Source: Curtobacterium sp. Leaf261 (GTDB lineage Bacteria > Actinomycetota > Actinomycetes > Actinomycetales > Microbacteriaceae). Taken from it: a stretch of 64,000 nucleotides of DNA. The position numbers and the translations under genes are program-made. The first letter of the stretch is position 1, and every line of letters starts with the position of its first letter. Below the pieces are notes generated by a model, which saw nothing but the letters and a program-made list of their open reading frames with translations, did no database searches and was not told where the DNA came from. The stretch is taken from the NCBI RefSeq assembly GCF_001422205.1, contig NZ_LMMJ01000010.1:124001-188000 (forward strand). The letters are read 5' to 3'. Shown piece by piece: positions 15,939 to 24,087 of this stretch.

Positions 15939-16348
15939 GCGGCTGGTCACGCCGCCGGGCGCTCGCCCGGCGGCCCCGTGCCCGCGGCGTGTGGTTCGCG
16001 ACCGGGACCGGGCTCGTCGTCGCCGTCGTGCTGTTCCTCGTCGCCTTCCTGCCGCTCGTCGGTCTCCTCGCGGGGATCACTGCGGGCACCGCCGGACTCG
16101 TCCCGTTCCCGGCCGGCAGCGTCATCGCCGTCACGGTGCTCGGCGGGGTCATCGTCCTCGCGCTGCTCGTGCTCGCGGTCACCCGGCGGCATGCGACACC
16201 CGCGTGGCTCGCGTCGGCCCTGGCGATGATCGTCACCGTCGGGGTCGTCGTCTTCCCGGTGGTCGCCGTCGCGATCGGCTCGGCTGACCGTGCCGCGGAC
16301 TTCTGGCCGACGGTCGCGGACATCTGGCAGCGGATCACCGGAGGCTGA
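15935..16348 (+). CDS. Membrane protein at the end of the Asp23 cluster
   Basis: 137 residues with four probable helices (about 22-42, 45-62, 63-83 and 91-113) after a strongly basic start (RRRALARRPRARG). No family that I can name. GTG 15935 overlaps the stop of the Asp23-LEA gene, so it is translationally coupled to it, which suggests a membrane partner for that protein. The next gene lies on the opposite strand and converges. Confidence 0.7.
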   Translation: MSGWSRRRALARRPRARGVWFATGTGLVVAVVLFLVAFLPLVGLLAGITAGTAGLVPFPAGSVIAVTVLGGVIVLALLVLAVTRRHATPAWLASALAMIVTVGVVVFPVVAVAIGSADRAADFWPTVADIWQRITGG

Positions 16349-16399
16349 CCGAGGACAGGTCCCCGCGCAGGTGTCGCCGGCGTGCGGGTCTCGTCGCGG

Positions 16400-16855
16400 C
16401 TACGAGTCGGCGAACACCACGCGCATCGGCAGGCGCTTCGCGATCTCGCCGTCGACGCGGATCACCCACGAGTACCCGCCGACGTGGTCGAGCACGAGGT
16501 CGTTCACGGTGAACGTCACCGGGTGGGTCTGGGTGTCCCCGGGTCGGAGGAGCGGCGGCCGCTGCGCCACGAAGCGGTGGCCGATCTCCCCGATGACGTT
16601 CCCCGGCTCGACCCCGGGGCCCTGCCGGACGAGCGGGACGAGTGCGCCGTCCTCGGTCTCCAGGTGCACGTTGATGTCGTGTTCGGCGTCCGTGTCGTTC
16701 CACCCGGTGTGCACGAGCAGGCCGAGCGCGACCCGGGACTGGACGGCCGGGAGTGCCCGGACCGCGACCATGTCCCACCCCGCTCCCAGCACGTAGAGCT
16801 TGCCGCCGACGGCCTCGGCCGAGTCGGCGAGGAACGCGGTCACCTCGACGGTCAT
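16400..16855 (-). CDS. DUF6941-like protein
   Basis: 151 residues, no signal peptide. The opening VEVTAFLADSAEAVGGKLYVLGAGWD is the characteristic start of the DUF6941 family, followed by a beta-rich body (RVALGLLVHTGWNDTDAEHDINVHLE, THPVTFTVNDLVLDHVGGYSWVIRVDGE). Function is unknown. Its ATG overlaps the stop of the CDF exporter gene upstream (minus-strand ATGA), so the two are co-translated. Confidence 0.8.
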   Translation of the reverse strand: MTVEVTAFLADSAEAVGGKLYVLGAGWDMVAVRALPAVQSRVALGLLVHTGWNDTDAEHDINVHLETEDGALVPLVRQGPGVEPGNVIGEIGHRFVAQRPPLLRPGDTQTHPVTFTVNDLVLDHVGGYSWVIRVDGEIAKRLPMRVVFADS

Positions 16856-17766
16856 GCGTGCACGTCGTGCTCGTGGCGACGATGTGTCTCCGGCTCGAGC
16901 TGGAACGTCGAGTGCTCGACCGGGACGTCGAAGTGCTCCGCGACGCACTGCTGCAGCTCGTCGAGGATCGCCGGGGCGTGCGCACTCGTGAAGCAGTGGT
17001 CGTCGATGACGACGTGCGCCGTGAGCGTCGGGGAGCCGGTCGCCACGAGCGAGGCGTGCAGGTCGTGGACGGCCCGCACGTGGTCGAGGCGGAGGATGTG
17101 CGCCCGGACGGCGTCGAGGTCGAGCCCGCGCGGGGTGGACTCGAGCAGCACGTCGGCGGTCTCCCGGAGCAGGCGCAGTGCCCGCGGCAGGATGAGCGCG
17201 CCGATCAGGATCGCGGCGACGGAGTCCGCGCGCGCCCAGCCCGTGGTGGCGATCACGACGGCGGCAGCGATGACCGCGACGGAGCCGAGTGAGTCGTTCA
17301 GCACCTCGAGCCGAGCGGCGCGCGACGTGAACGACTCGCCCTCGGCGCGGGTGAGCACGACGAAGGCGACGAGGTTGCCGACGAGCCCGACGATGCCGAA
17401 CACCAGGAGCGGTGTGGACGCCAGGTCCTCGGGCACGACGAGCCGCTGGACCGCCGCGATGATGACGTAGACCCCGACCGCGAGCAGGATCGCTGCCTGC
17501 GCCGTGGCACCGAGGACCTCGGCCCGCTGGTAGCCCCAGGTCCGCCGTGACGTCGGGGACCGTCGAGCGAGCCGGACGGCGGTGAGCCCGATCGCGAGTC
17601 CGCCGGTGTCGACCACCATGTGTCCGGCGTCGACGAGCAGCGCGAGCGACCCGGTCACCACGGCGCCGACGACCTCCGCGAGCAGGATGCCCGCCGAGAT
17701 GCAGAACGCGATGAGGAGCGCTCGACCGGTGGTCGAGGTGGCTCCGTGCGCGTGGTCGTGGCCCAT
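16852..17766 (-). CDS. Cation diffusion facilitator family metal exporter
   Basis: 304 residues. Six membrane helices, with the metal-site motif LLVDAGHMVVD (HxxxD) in helix 2 and EVLNDSLGSVAVI with an Asp in helix 5, then a cytoplasmic ferredoxin-like domain (LDLDAVRAHILRLDHVRAVHDLHASLVATG) and His-rich ends (MGHDHAHG and HRRHEHDVHA). CDF proteins export Zn, Fe, Mn, Co or Ni in exchange for protons. The iron box in the upstream 68 bp, shared with a siderophore gene, makes iron or manganese worth considering. A -10-like TACGAT ends 6 nt before the ATG, so the transcript is probably leaderless. Confidence 0.9.
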   Translation of the reverse strand: MGHDHAHGATSTTGRALLIAFCISAGILLAEVVGAVVTGSLALLVDAGHMVVDTGGLAIGLTAVRLARRSPTSRRTWGYQRAEVLGATAQAAILLAVGVYVIIAAVQRLVVPEDLASTPLLVFGIVGLVGNLVAFVVLTRAEGESFTSRAARLEVLNDSLGSVAVIAAAVVIATTGWARADSVAAILIGALILPRALRLLRETADVLLESTPRGLDLDAVRAHILRLDHVRAVHDLHASLVATGSPTLTAHVVIDDHCFTSAHAPAILDELQQCVAEHFDVPVEHSTFQLEPETHRRHEHDVHA

Positions 17767-17813
17767 GCTGCAATCGTAGGCATCCTGGCTGCGGGGTGGC
17801 GGCGGGAATGTTG

Positions 17814-17832
17814 TGAGGGTAGCCTTACCTCA
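17814..17832. promoter_or_regulatory. DtxR/IdeR-type iron box
   Basis: TGAGGGTAGCCTTACCTCA matches the DtxR-family operator TTAGGTTAGCCTAACCTAA at 14 of 19 positions and is itself palindromic. It contains the -10-like TAGCCT (17820-17825) and ends 2 nt before the ATG of the siderophore-interacting protein, so occupancy would block that promoter. The CDF gene diverges from the other side. Confidence 0.8.
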
Positions 17833-17834
17833 CC

Positions 17835-18758
17835 ATGACCTCCGAGACCCCCGTCGCCGTCCGGCCGTTCGCCATCCAGCGCGTCCGGGTCGCCCGCGTG
17901 GCGACGATCTCGCCGACCTACCGACGGATCACCTTCACCGGACCGGACGTGCGGCACTGCGCCGACAACCGCCACGACCAGCGGATCAAGCTCATCCTGC
18001 CGACGTCCGACGGGTCCCTCGACGCCATGCCCACCGGCGGGGACTGGTACGCGGCGTGGCGGGAGCTCGACGACGCCGTCCGCCCCGTGATCCGCACCTA
18101 CACGATCCGCGAGGTCCGGGCCGACCGCCACGAGTTCGACGTCGACGTCGCCCTGCACGGGCGCATCGGACCGGCGTCCTCGTGGGCGCTGGACGCGCAG
18201 CCCGGCGACGAGATCGTGGCGTGCGTCCCCGACGCGCGTGCCGACACCCCGGCAGGCGGTGTCGACTGGCACGCGCCGTCCCGGGTGGACCGGGTGCTGC
18301 TCGCCGGTGACGAGACCGCTCTCCCCGCGATCGCCGGCATCCTCGAGCGGCTCCCCGCGGACGCCGTCGGCACCGCGATCGTCGAGGTCCCCGACCACGC
18401 CGACGGTGCGGCCATCGGCCAGCACCCCGACGGCGTGCAGGTCGTCGTCCTGGCGCGCGGGGGCGGTGACGTCGGCACCCTGCTCGTCCCCGCCGTGCAG
18501 CGTGCAGCCGGTGCGGCGGTGGACGCCGCGGCCGCGGTGAGCGCCGCGCTCGACGACATCGACGTCGACCACGACCTGCTCTGGGAGGTCCCCGAGGCCT
18601 CGGAGCGCACCGAGCGCGTCCCGCTCTACGCCTGGCTCGCCGGGGAGGCCGGGGTCATCAAGACGATCCGCCGTCACCTCGTCGGGACCCTCGGTGTGGA
18701 CCGCAGGGCCGTCGCGTTCATGGGGTACTGGCGCGCCGGGCGGGCCGAGGGCAGCTGA
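17835..18758 (+). CDS. Siderophore-interacting protein (ferric-siderophore reductase)
   Basis: 307 residues of the ViuB/SIP family. N-terminal FAD-binding barrel: VRVARVATISPTYRRITFTGPDV, then HDQRIKLILP and RTYTIREV, where RxYT contacts FAD. C-terminal NAD(P)-binding part: WALDAQPGDEIVAC, LLAGDETALPAIAGIL and the ending RRHLVGTLGVDRRAVAFMGYWRAGRAEG, with the conserved GYW. Family members reduce ferric siderophores in the cytosol to release iron. Regulation by iron is supported by the operator that ends 2 nt before the ATG. Confidence 0.95.
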   Translation: MTSETPVAVRPFAIQRVRVARVATISPTYRRITFTGPDVRHCADNRHDQRIKLILPTSDGSLDAMPTGGDWYAAWRELDDAVRPVIRTYTIREVRADRHEFDVDVALHGRIGPASSWALDAQPGDEIVACVPDARADTPAGGVDWHAPSRVDRVLLAGDETALPAIAGILERLPADAVGTAIVEVPDHADGAAIGQHPDGVQVVVLARGGGDVGTLLVPAVQRAAGAAVDAAAAVSAALDDIDVDHDLLWEVPEASERTERVPLYAWLAGEAGVIKTIRRHLVGTLGVDRRAVAFMGYWRAGRAEGS

Positions 18759-18792
18759 CCGCACGTGCGGAGCCGGACGGTGTCGACCGCGT

Positions 18793-18939
18793 GTGGTCCT
18801 GACGGAACGATTCGATGACGAAGCCGACGTGCAGCGCGTGTCGTTGACGCTCACCGCACCGCTCGTCGGCACCATCTACCGGTACGAGGGATCGTTCACC
18901 CATGCGATCCTCCCGGACGACGACGAGGGGACGCCGTGA
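18793..18939 (+). pseudogene. Short C-terminal fragment, DUF4166-like
   Basis: From GTG 18793 the frame encodes 48 residues, VVLTERFDDEADVQRVSLTL then TAPLVGTIYRYEGSFTH, ending in the overlap TGA/GTG of the SDR gene. The pattern (FDD, hydrophobic strand, GTIYRYEGSF) recalls the last strands of DUF4166 proteins, which often sit beside this type of SDR, but about three quarters of such a protein would be missing; only 34 bp separate it from the siderophore gene. It is either a remnant of a deleted gene or a real coupled leader peptide. The family link is from memory. Confidence 0.45.
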
Positions 18940-19946
18940 CCGACGACCAGCACCAGCCCGACGACCAGCACCAGCGGGTCGTGATCGCCGGGGCGTCCGG
19001 GTTCATCGGCCAGCACCTCGTCCGGGCGTTCCGCGCAGCGGGCGCCGACGTCCGCACCGTCGGTCGGACCGGCGACGCCGTGTGGGGCAACACGCTCCGC
19101 ATCACCGAGCTCGTGGACGGCGCCGACCTCGTCGTGAACATGGCCGGCAAGAGCGTCAACTGCCGGTACACCGCGAGGAACCGCGCCGAGATCCTGCGCT
19201 CCCGCGTCGACACCACCCGCGAGCTCGCCGAGGCCATCCGGTCCGCGGAGCACCCGCCACCGCTCTGGGTCAACTCCTCCACCGCGACGATCTACCGGCA
19301 CGCCGAGGACCACGCGCAGACGGAGTCGACGGGCGAGCTCGGCGAGGGGTTCTCGGTGTCGATCGCCCGCGCATGGGAGGAGGCGTTCTTCGACGGCGAC
19401 CTCCCCGGTACGCGTCGGGTGGCCCTCCGGATGGCGATCGTGTTCGGCGACGGCAGTGCGCTCGTGCCGCTCATCCGCCTCGCGCGCGCCGGTCTCGGTG
19501 GCCCGCAGCTCGACGGCCCGTGGTTCTCGACCGCAGCCAGGCGTCGTGCGGGGACCTTCCACCAGGACCGGCACACGCGCGGGCGACAGCGGTTCAGCTG
19601 GGTGCACCTCGCGGACGTCCTCGGCGCGATCGAGTTCATCCGCGACGACCCGTCGATCGACGGCGTGGTGAACGTCTCGTCACCGAACCCGTCGGACAAC
19701 CGGACGATGATGCGGACGCTCCGCGAGGCCGTCGGCCAGCGCTTCGGGCTGCCGACGTGGCGGTGGATGCTCGAGGTGGGGTCGGCCGTGATCCGCACCG
19801 AGTCCGAGCTCGTCCTGAAGAGCCGCTGGGTGGTGCCGGAGCGCCTCGTCGAGGCCGGCTACGAGTTCCGGTACCCGAAGCTCCGCGGCGCGCTCGCCGC
19901 GGTCATCGCGGAGCAGCGCCAGCACCAGCACCAGCGCCAGCACTGA
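18936..19946 (+). CDS. NAD(P)-dependent epimerase-like SDR (TIGR01777/YfcH type)
   Basis: 336 residues of an atypical extended SDR. Rossmann motif VVIAGASGFIGQHL, then LVVNMAGKSVNCRYTARNRAEILRSRVDTTREL and WVNSSTATIYRH, which is the family-specific replacement of the usual YxxxK segment, and FSWVHLADVLGAIEFI. The C-terminal DUF1731-like part (GLPTWRWMLEVGSAVIRTESELVLKSRWVVPERLVEAGYEF) confirms the subfamily. Function is unknown beyond NAD(P) binding. Both ends are low complexity: DDQHQPDDQHQ at the N-terminus and a Gln/His-rich tail. The tail overlaps the convergent exporter gene by 44 bp. Confidence 0.88.
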   Translation: MTDDQHQPDDQHQRVVIAGASGFIGQHLVRAFRAAGADVRTVGRTGDAVWGNTLRITELVDGADLVVNMAGKSVNCRYTARNRAEILRSRVDTTRELAEAIRSAEHPPPLWVNSSTATIYRHAEDHAQTESTGELGEGFSVSIARAWEEAFFDGDLPGTRRVALRMAIVFGDGSALVPLIRLARAGLGGPQLDGPWFSTAARRRAGTFHQDRHTRGRQRFSWVHLADVLGAIEFIRDDPSIDGVVNVSSPNPSDNRTMMRTLREAVGQRFGLPTWRWMLEVGSAVIRTESELVLKSRWVVPERLVEAGYEFRYPKLRGALAAVIAEQRQHQHQRQH

Positions 19947-20862
19947 GCGCGGGCCCTGGCTCGGACTGGAGGCCCGGCTCGGCCCCGGCGGGCCGCGCAC
20001 GTCGCGTGAGGCTCGCCACGAGCACCCCGCCGACCACGACGACCCCGGCGACCACCTCGACGGCGTCGGGGACCTCACCGAACGCCAGCCACGACGCCAG
20101 CACCCCGACGACCGGCACGAGCATGGAGAACGGCGCGACGATGCTCGAGGGGTACCGCGAGAGCAGGTTCGTCCAGATGCCGTACCCGACGAGGGACGCG
20201 AGCACGACGATGTAGAGCAGCCCGAGGTCCGCGGGGAGCGCCGACGCCGTGAACGCGGTCCCGAGTGCGGTGCCGATCCGTGCCGGCCCCTCGAACACGA
20301 ACGAGGCGACGAACATCGGGATCGGTGGCACGATCGACCACCAGAGCGTCAGGTGGAACGGGTTCGGTGCCTGCGCCCTCCTCGTCGCCACGTTCCCGAG
20401 GGCCCAGCCGAGTGCGCCGCAGAGGGTCAGCACGACGGGGAGCAGCGCCGCCGCCTGCGACCGGTGGACGGCGATCGCGGCGAGGCCGAGCACGGCGATC
20501 GCGATGCCGATGCCCTGTCGTCGGGTGACCCGCTCGCGGAGCCACACCCCGGCGATGAGCACGGTGAACGGGGCGCTCGCCTGCAGCACCAGCGAGGCGA
20601 GCCCGGACGGCATCCCGGCGACGATCCCCAGGTAGAGGAACCCGAACTGCAGGATCCCGAGCCCGACGCCGACGAGCACGAGCCGGTGGAACGGGATCCT
20701 CGGACGCGGCACGAGGAGCACGGTCGGGATCGCGAGGAGCGAGAACCGGACCGCGGCCAGGAGGAACGGCGGGAAGTGGTCGAGTGCGAGCGCCGTCGCC
20801 GGGAAGTTGAGGCCCCAGACCACGGCGACGACGACGGCGAGGAGACGATCGCGGACGGCCAT
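19903..20862 (-). CDS. EamA/DMT family exporter
   Basis: 319 residues with ten membrane helices in two five-helix EamA repeats: MAVRDRLLAVVVAVVWGLNFPATALAL opens the first and TLCGALGWALGNVATRRA begins the second, each with the family GxxxG and Trp/Pro features. DMT proteins export amino acids or metabolites; the substrate is unknown. The C-terminal 30 residues are Gly/Ala-rich (GAGAGAGAAPR) and are encoded antisense to the Gln/His tail of the SDR gene. A -10-like CATGCT ends 6 nt before ATG 20862, indicating a leaderless start, and the gene diverges from a LysR regulator 71 bp away. Confidence 0.9.
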   Translation of the reverse strand: MAVRDRLLAVVVAVVWGLNFPATALALDHFPPFLLAAVRFSLLAIPTVLLVPRPRIPFHRLVLVGVGLGILQFGFLYLGIVAGMPSGLASLVLQASAPFTVLIAGVWLRERVTRRQGIGIAIAVLGLAAIAVHRSQAAALLPVVLTLCGALGWALGNVATRRAQAPNPFHLTLWWSIVPPIPMFVASFVFEGPARIGTALGTAFTASALPADLGLLYIVVLASLVGYGIWTNLLSRYPSSIVAPFSMLVPVVGVLASWLAFGEVPDAVEVVAGVVVVGGVLVASLTRRARPAGAEPGLQSEPGPALSAGAGAGAGAAPR

Positions 20863-20933
20863 GGTCCGAGCATGCTGCGTCCGACGTGTCAGGACCAGCG
20901 AATGTTCGTGAACCGTCCTTGTAGGGTGCCTTC
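20863..20933. promoter_or_regulatory. Divergent leaderless promoters with LysR-type palindrome
   Basis: The 71-bp space between the exporter and lysR starts holds CATGCT (read on minus, 6 nt from ATG 20862) and TAGGGT (20922-20927, 6 nt from ATG 20934). GTTCGTGAAC (20904-20913) is an inverted repeat placed where the regulator could control both promoters. Confidence 0.6.
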
Positions 20934-21851
20934 ATGCACACGGCCTTCGACGTCCAGCTGCTCCCTGTGCTCCGCGAGCTCGCCGACCGGGGGAGCGTCA
21001 CCGCGGTCGCCGTCGCCACGCACCGGACCCCGAGCGCTGTCTCCCAGCAGTTGCAGACCCTCCAGCGACAGGTCGGCGTCGTCCTGGTCGAGCGGGTCGG
21101 CCGCGGCGTGCGGCTCACCGACGCAGGGCACGCACTCGCCAGGACCGCCGTCGGGGTGGCGACCGCGATCGCTGAGGCGGAGGCGGCGTGGGATGCCTAC
21201 CGGGCAGGGGTGACCGGCACGGTCGGTCTCGCCCTGTTCCCCTCGGCGGCGGAGCTGCTCCTGCCCGGGCTCCTGACACGGATGCGGGAGCACCCGGGGA
21301 TCCGCGTCGAGCTCGCCGACCAGGACGTCTCCGAGGCGTCGTTCGCACCCCTGGCGGCCGACCATGACGTCGTCATCGGGCACCGCTCCGACGGCGTCCC
21401 ACCCGCGGACCGCGCCGCGCTCACGACGGTGCCGTTGCTCCGGGAGCCGCTCGACGTCGCCGTGCCGCCGGACCACCCGCTCGCGGGGCGGGAGCGCGTC
21501 GGCGTCGAGGAGGTGATCGGCGACACCTGGCTCGGCGTGCCCGTGGACTACCCGATCGACCGGACGCTCACCGCGATGGCTGCCCGTGCCGACATTGCCC
21601 CGACCGTGGCGTTCCGGTCGATCCACCTCGCCGTGCTCGAGAACCTCGTGGCCGCCGGGCACGGGATCGCACTGCTGCCGCGGTACACCTCGCGGACCCG
21701 GGCCGTCGGGCGGTTCCACCTCGCGGTCCTGGCGGACGTCCGCGCCGGTCGGCACATCGAGGCGCTGGTGCGTCCGGACCGTGCGGCCCGGCCCGCGGTG
21801 CGCACCGTGCTCGACGCACTGGTGGCCGAGGCGCGGTCCGTGACCGCCTGA
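20934..21851 (+). CDS. LysR family transcriptional regulator
   Basis: 305 residues. N-terminal winged HTH: VQLLPVLRELADRGSVTAVAVATHRTPSAVSQQLQTLQRQVGVVLVERVGRGVRLTDAGHAL, with the LysR spacing throughout. The effector domain follows (TGTVGLALFPSAAELLLPGLLTRMREHPGIRVELAD, PLLREPLDVAVPPDHPLAGRE). Divergent placement beside the EamA exporter makes that exporter the likely target, with the exported metabolite as possible co-inducer. The start is leaderless (TAGGGT, 6 nt). A strong hairpin of the dispersed family follows the stop codon. Confidence 0.92.
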   Translation: MHTAFDVQLLPVLRELADRGSVTAVAVATHRTPSAVSQQLQTLQRQVGVVLVERVGRGVRLTDAGHALARTAVGVATAIAEAEAAWDAYRAGVTGTVGLALFPSAAELLLPGLLTRMREHPGIRVELADQDVSEASFAPLAADHDVVIGHRSDGVPPADRAALTTVPLLREPLDVAVPPDHPLAGRERVGVEEVIGDTWLGVPVDYPIDRTLTAMAARADIAPTVAFRSIHLAVLENLVAAGHGIALLPRYTSRTRAVGRFHLAVLADVRAGRHIEALVRPDRAARPAVRTVLDALVAEARSVTA

Positions 21852-21852
21852 C

Positions 21853-21894
21853 GGACGGGAGGGACGGTGCCGGCCCGCACCGTCCCTCCAGTCC
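21853..21894. terminator. Dispersed-family hairpin after lysR
   Basis: Left arm 21853-21870 and right arm 21877-21894 pair over 18 bp with one mismatch and a 6-nt loop. The left arm begins GGACGGGAGGGACGG, the core shared with similar elements at 25120, 37038 and elsewhere. Confidence 0.8.
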
Positions 21895-21944
21895 GGCGCG
21901 TGCTCCTGAACACGCGCGCGCTCCCGAACACGCGCGTCCACCGG

Positions 21945-21966
21945 GAACACCCGGCTCCGGGTGTTC
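21945..21966 (-). terminator. Hairpin after purB
   Basis: GAACACCCGG (21945-21954) and CCGGGTGTTC (21957-21966) form a 10-bp perfect stem. On the minus strand this lies about 65 nt past the purB stop. GAACACGCGCG repeats surround it (from 21908 and 21926). Confidence 0.55.
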
Positions 21967-22031
21967 TCACCGGACCCCCGTGTTCAGAACACCGTCCGTC
22001 GCGCCGACGTCGGCGCCGGAACCAGTGGCGC

Positions 22032-23417
22032 CTACGCGTCGAGCTGGCTGACCAGCTCGTCCGCGAGACCCGTGTAGGTGCCGGGCGTCAGGTTCGTCAG
22101 GCGCGCCTTCGCACCGTCGGAGATGTCGAGCCCGTTCACGAACGACACGAGCTCGGCACGACCGACACGCCTGCCGCGGGTGAGCTCCTTGAGCAGGGCG
22201 TAGGGGTCCTCGATGTCGGACTGTCCGGCGGTGACCTCGGCCCGGATCACCGTCTGGATCGCTTCGGCGAGCACCTCCCAGTTGCCGTCGAGGTCCTCGG
22301 CGAGCCTGGTCTCGTTCACCAGGACCTCACCGAGCCCGCGGCGCAGGTTGTCGAGCGCCAGGAGTGAGTGGCCGAACGCGACGCCGATGTTGCGCTGCGT
22401 GGTCGAGTCCGTCAGGTCCCGCTGGAGCCGGCTCGTCACGAGGGTCTCGGACAGGGTCGAGAACAGCGCGGTCGAGATCTCGAGGTTCGCCTCGGCGTTC
22501 TCGAAGCGGATGGGGTTGATCTTGTGCGGCATGGTGGAGGACCCGGTGGCGCCGGCCTGCGGGATCTGCGTGAAGTACCCCATCGAGATGTACGTCCAGA
22601 TGTCCGTCGCGAGGTTGTGCAGGATGCGGTTCGCGTGCCGGACCCGGTCGTAGAGCTCGGCCTGCCAGTCGTGCGACTCGATCTGCGTCGTCAGCGGGTT
22701 CCAGGTGAGCCCGAGGGACTCGACGAACTCCCGCGAGAGCGTCGGCCAGTCGGCTTCGGGATCGGCCGCGAGGTGTGCGGAGAACGTGCCGGTCGCGCCG
22801 GAGAACTTGCCGAGGTACTCGCTGTCCTCGATCTGCGCGAGGACCCGCTCGAGGCGGTAGACGACCACCGCGAGCTCCTTGCCGAGCGTGGTCGGGGTCG
22901 CCGGCTGCCCGTGCGTGTGGGACAGCATCGGGACGGCTCGGAGCGCGACGGCCTGCTCGCCGAGCTGGTCGATCACGGCGCGGAACGCGGGCAGCCAGAC
23001 GTCGGCGACGGTGTCCCTGACCGTGATCGCGTACGAGAGGTTGTTGATGTCCTCGCTCGTGGCCGCGAAGTGCGTCAGCTCGGCGATGCTGTCGAGGCCG
23101 AGCTCGGTGAGCCGCGCCCGGACGTAGTACTCGACCGCCTTGACGTCGTGGCGGGTGGTGGCCTCGAGGCGGGCGAGCTCGTCGATCGCCGGCTGGCCGA
23201 AGTCCTCGACCACGGCGCGGAGCGCGGCCTTCTGGTCGATCGAGAGCGGCGACGTGGTGAACATCGCGTGATCGGTCAGGAAGACCAGCCACTCGACCTC
23301 CACCCGGACGCGGGCGCGGTTCAGGCCCGCTTCGGAGAGGTGCTCTCCCACCCTGTGCACGATCGGGAAGTACCGCCCGTCGAGCGGGCTGATCGGCTGC
23401 GGGGGAAGAGGTGTCAT
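22032..23417 (-). CDS. purB: Adenylosuccinate lyase
   Basis: 461 residues. The fumarase/aspartase superfamily signature is complete: GSSTMPHKINPIRFENAE, the mobile loop that carries the catalytic Ser. Other conserved parts are ISPLDGRYF at the N-terminus, TRHDVKAVEYYVR and MLSHTHGQPATPTTLGKE, which holds the catalytic His. The length and the ISPLDGRY start match the E. coli-type PurB rather than the shorter B. subtilis type. The enzyme acts twice in purine synthesis, releasing fumarate from SAICAR and adenylosuccinate. ATG 23417 overlaps the stop of the phosphatase gene, so the two are coupled. Confidence 0.97.
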   Translation of the reverse strand: MTPLPPQPISPLDGRYFPIVHRVGEHLSEAGLNRARVRVEVEWLVFLTDHAMFTTSPLSIDQKAALRAVVEDFGQPAIDELARLEATTRHDVKAVEYYVRARLTELGLDSIAELTHFAATSEDINNLSYAITVRDTVADVWLPAFRAVIDQLGEQAVALRAVPMLSHTHGQPATPTTLGKELAVVVYRLERVLAQIEDSEYLGKFSGATGTFSAHLAADPEADWPTLSREFVESLGLTWNPLTTQIESHDWQAELYDRVRHANRILHNLATDIWTYISMGYFTQIPQAGATGSSTMPHKINPIRFENAEANLEISTALFSTLSETLVTSRLQRDLTDSTTQRNIGVAFGHSLLALDNLRRGLGEVLVNETRLAEDLDGNWEVLAEAIQTVIRAEVTAGQSDIEDPYALLKELTRGRRVGRAELVSFVNGLDISDGAKARLTNLTPGTYTGLADELVSQLDA

Positions 23418-23935
23418 GAGGCTCCCTGACGGACTGCCGGTTCGATCTGGTGGAAGAGGGCCTCCGACGCCCGCTCGATGGTCGCGAGGACCCGGTCGAA
23501 CTCCCGCCGGTCCGCGTAGTACGGATCGGGGACGTCGGCGTGTTCTGGCCAGGCGGCGTCGTACCGCAGCATGAGCGTCACCTTGGCGGCATCGTCCATC
23601 GTCGGTGCCCATGAGCGCAGTGCGCGTTCGTGGGACCGATCGAGTGCGACCACCAGGTCGAAGTCCGGGAACCGGTCCGGATCGAACTGACGGGCGCGAT
23701 GCCTGCTCCCATCGTATCCGCGCGCGGCGAGGGCGGCGATCGTCCGCTCGTCGGCCGGTTCGCCGACGTGCCAGTCGCCCGTGCCGCCGGACTCGATGTG
23801 GAAGCGGGAGGCGACCCCGGCGTCCTCGACGACCTTGCGGAAGACGATCTCGGCCATCGGGGAGCGGCAGATGTTGCCGCTGCAGACGAACGAGATACGG
23901 AACAGCGACGGCGGGGCGTCGGCGTCCAGGGGCAT
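23414..23935 (-). CDS. Low-molecular-weight protein-tyrosine phosphatase
   Basis: 173 residues. The P-loop VCSGNICRSP gives the nucleophile Cys18 and Arg24 in the C-X5-R motif, and VPDPYY near residue 137 supplies the general-acid Asp. The fold is cytoplasmic. In other bacteria such enzymes dephosphorylate capsule kinases, arginine-phosphate or, when secreted, host proteins; no kinase is adjacent. ATG 23935 has a -10-like CATGAT 6 nt upstream on the minus strand, so the mRNA is probably leaderless and also carries purB. An in-frame extension exists upstream but has no family similarity. Confidence 0.92.
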   Translation of the reverse strand: MPLDADAPPSLFRISFVCSGNICRSPMAEIVFRKVVEDAGVASRFHIESGGTGDWHVGEPADERTIAALAARGYDGSRHRARQFDPDRFPDFDLVVALDRSHERALRSWAPTMDDAAKVTLMLRYDAAWPEHADVPDPYYADRREFDRVLATIERASEALFHQIEPAVRQGAS

Positions 23936-24010
23936 CTGCACATCATGACGCACGACCGCTCTGCGCGCGAGACCTGACTCTTGCTCAGCGTCATCGGCGG
24001 GCCTCGCCCT

Positions 24011-24024
24011 CATGTCGTGACATG
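24011..24024. promoter_or_regulatory. Palindrome CATGTCGTGACATG upstream of the dehydrogenase gene
   Basis: CATGTC-GT-GACATG is an inverted repeat with 6-bp arms, 8 bp before a -35-like TTGACT (24032-24037). It fits an operator for an unknown regulator. The rest of 23936-24087 shows nothing else. Confidence 0.45.
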
Positions 24025-24087
24025 GATGTGCTTGACTTGCTGGCGACGAGCGGCTCGACCCCCGCCCGCAGACGAAGGAGTCACACG

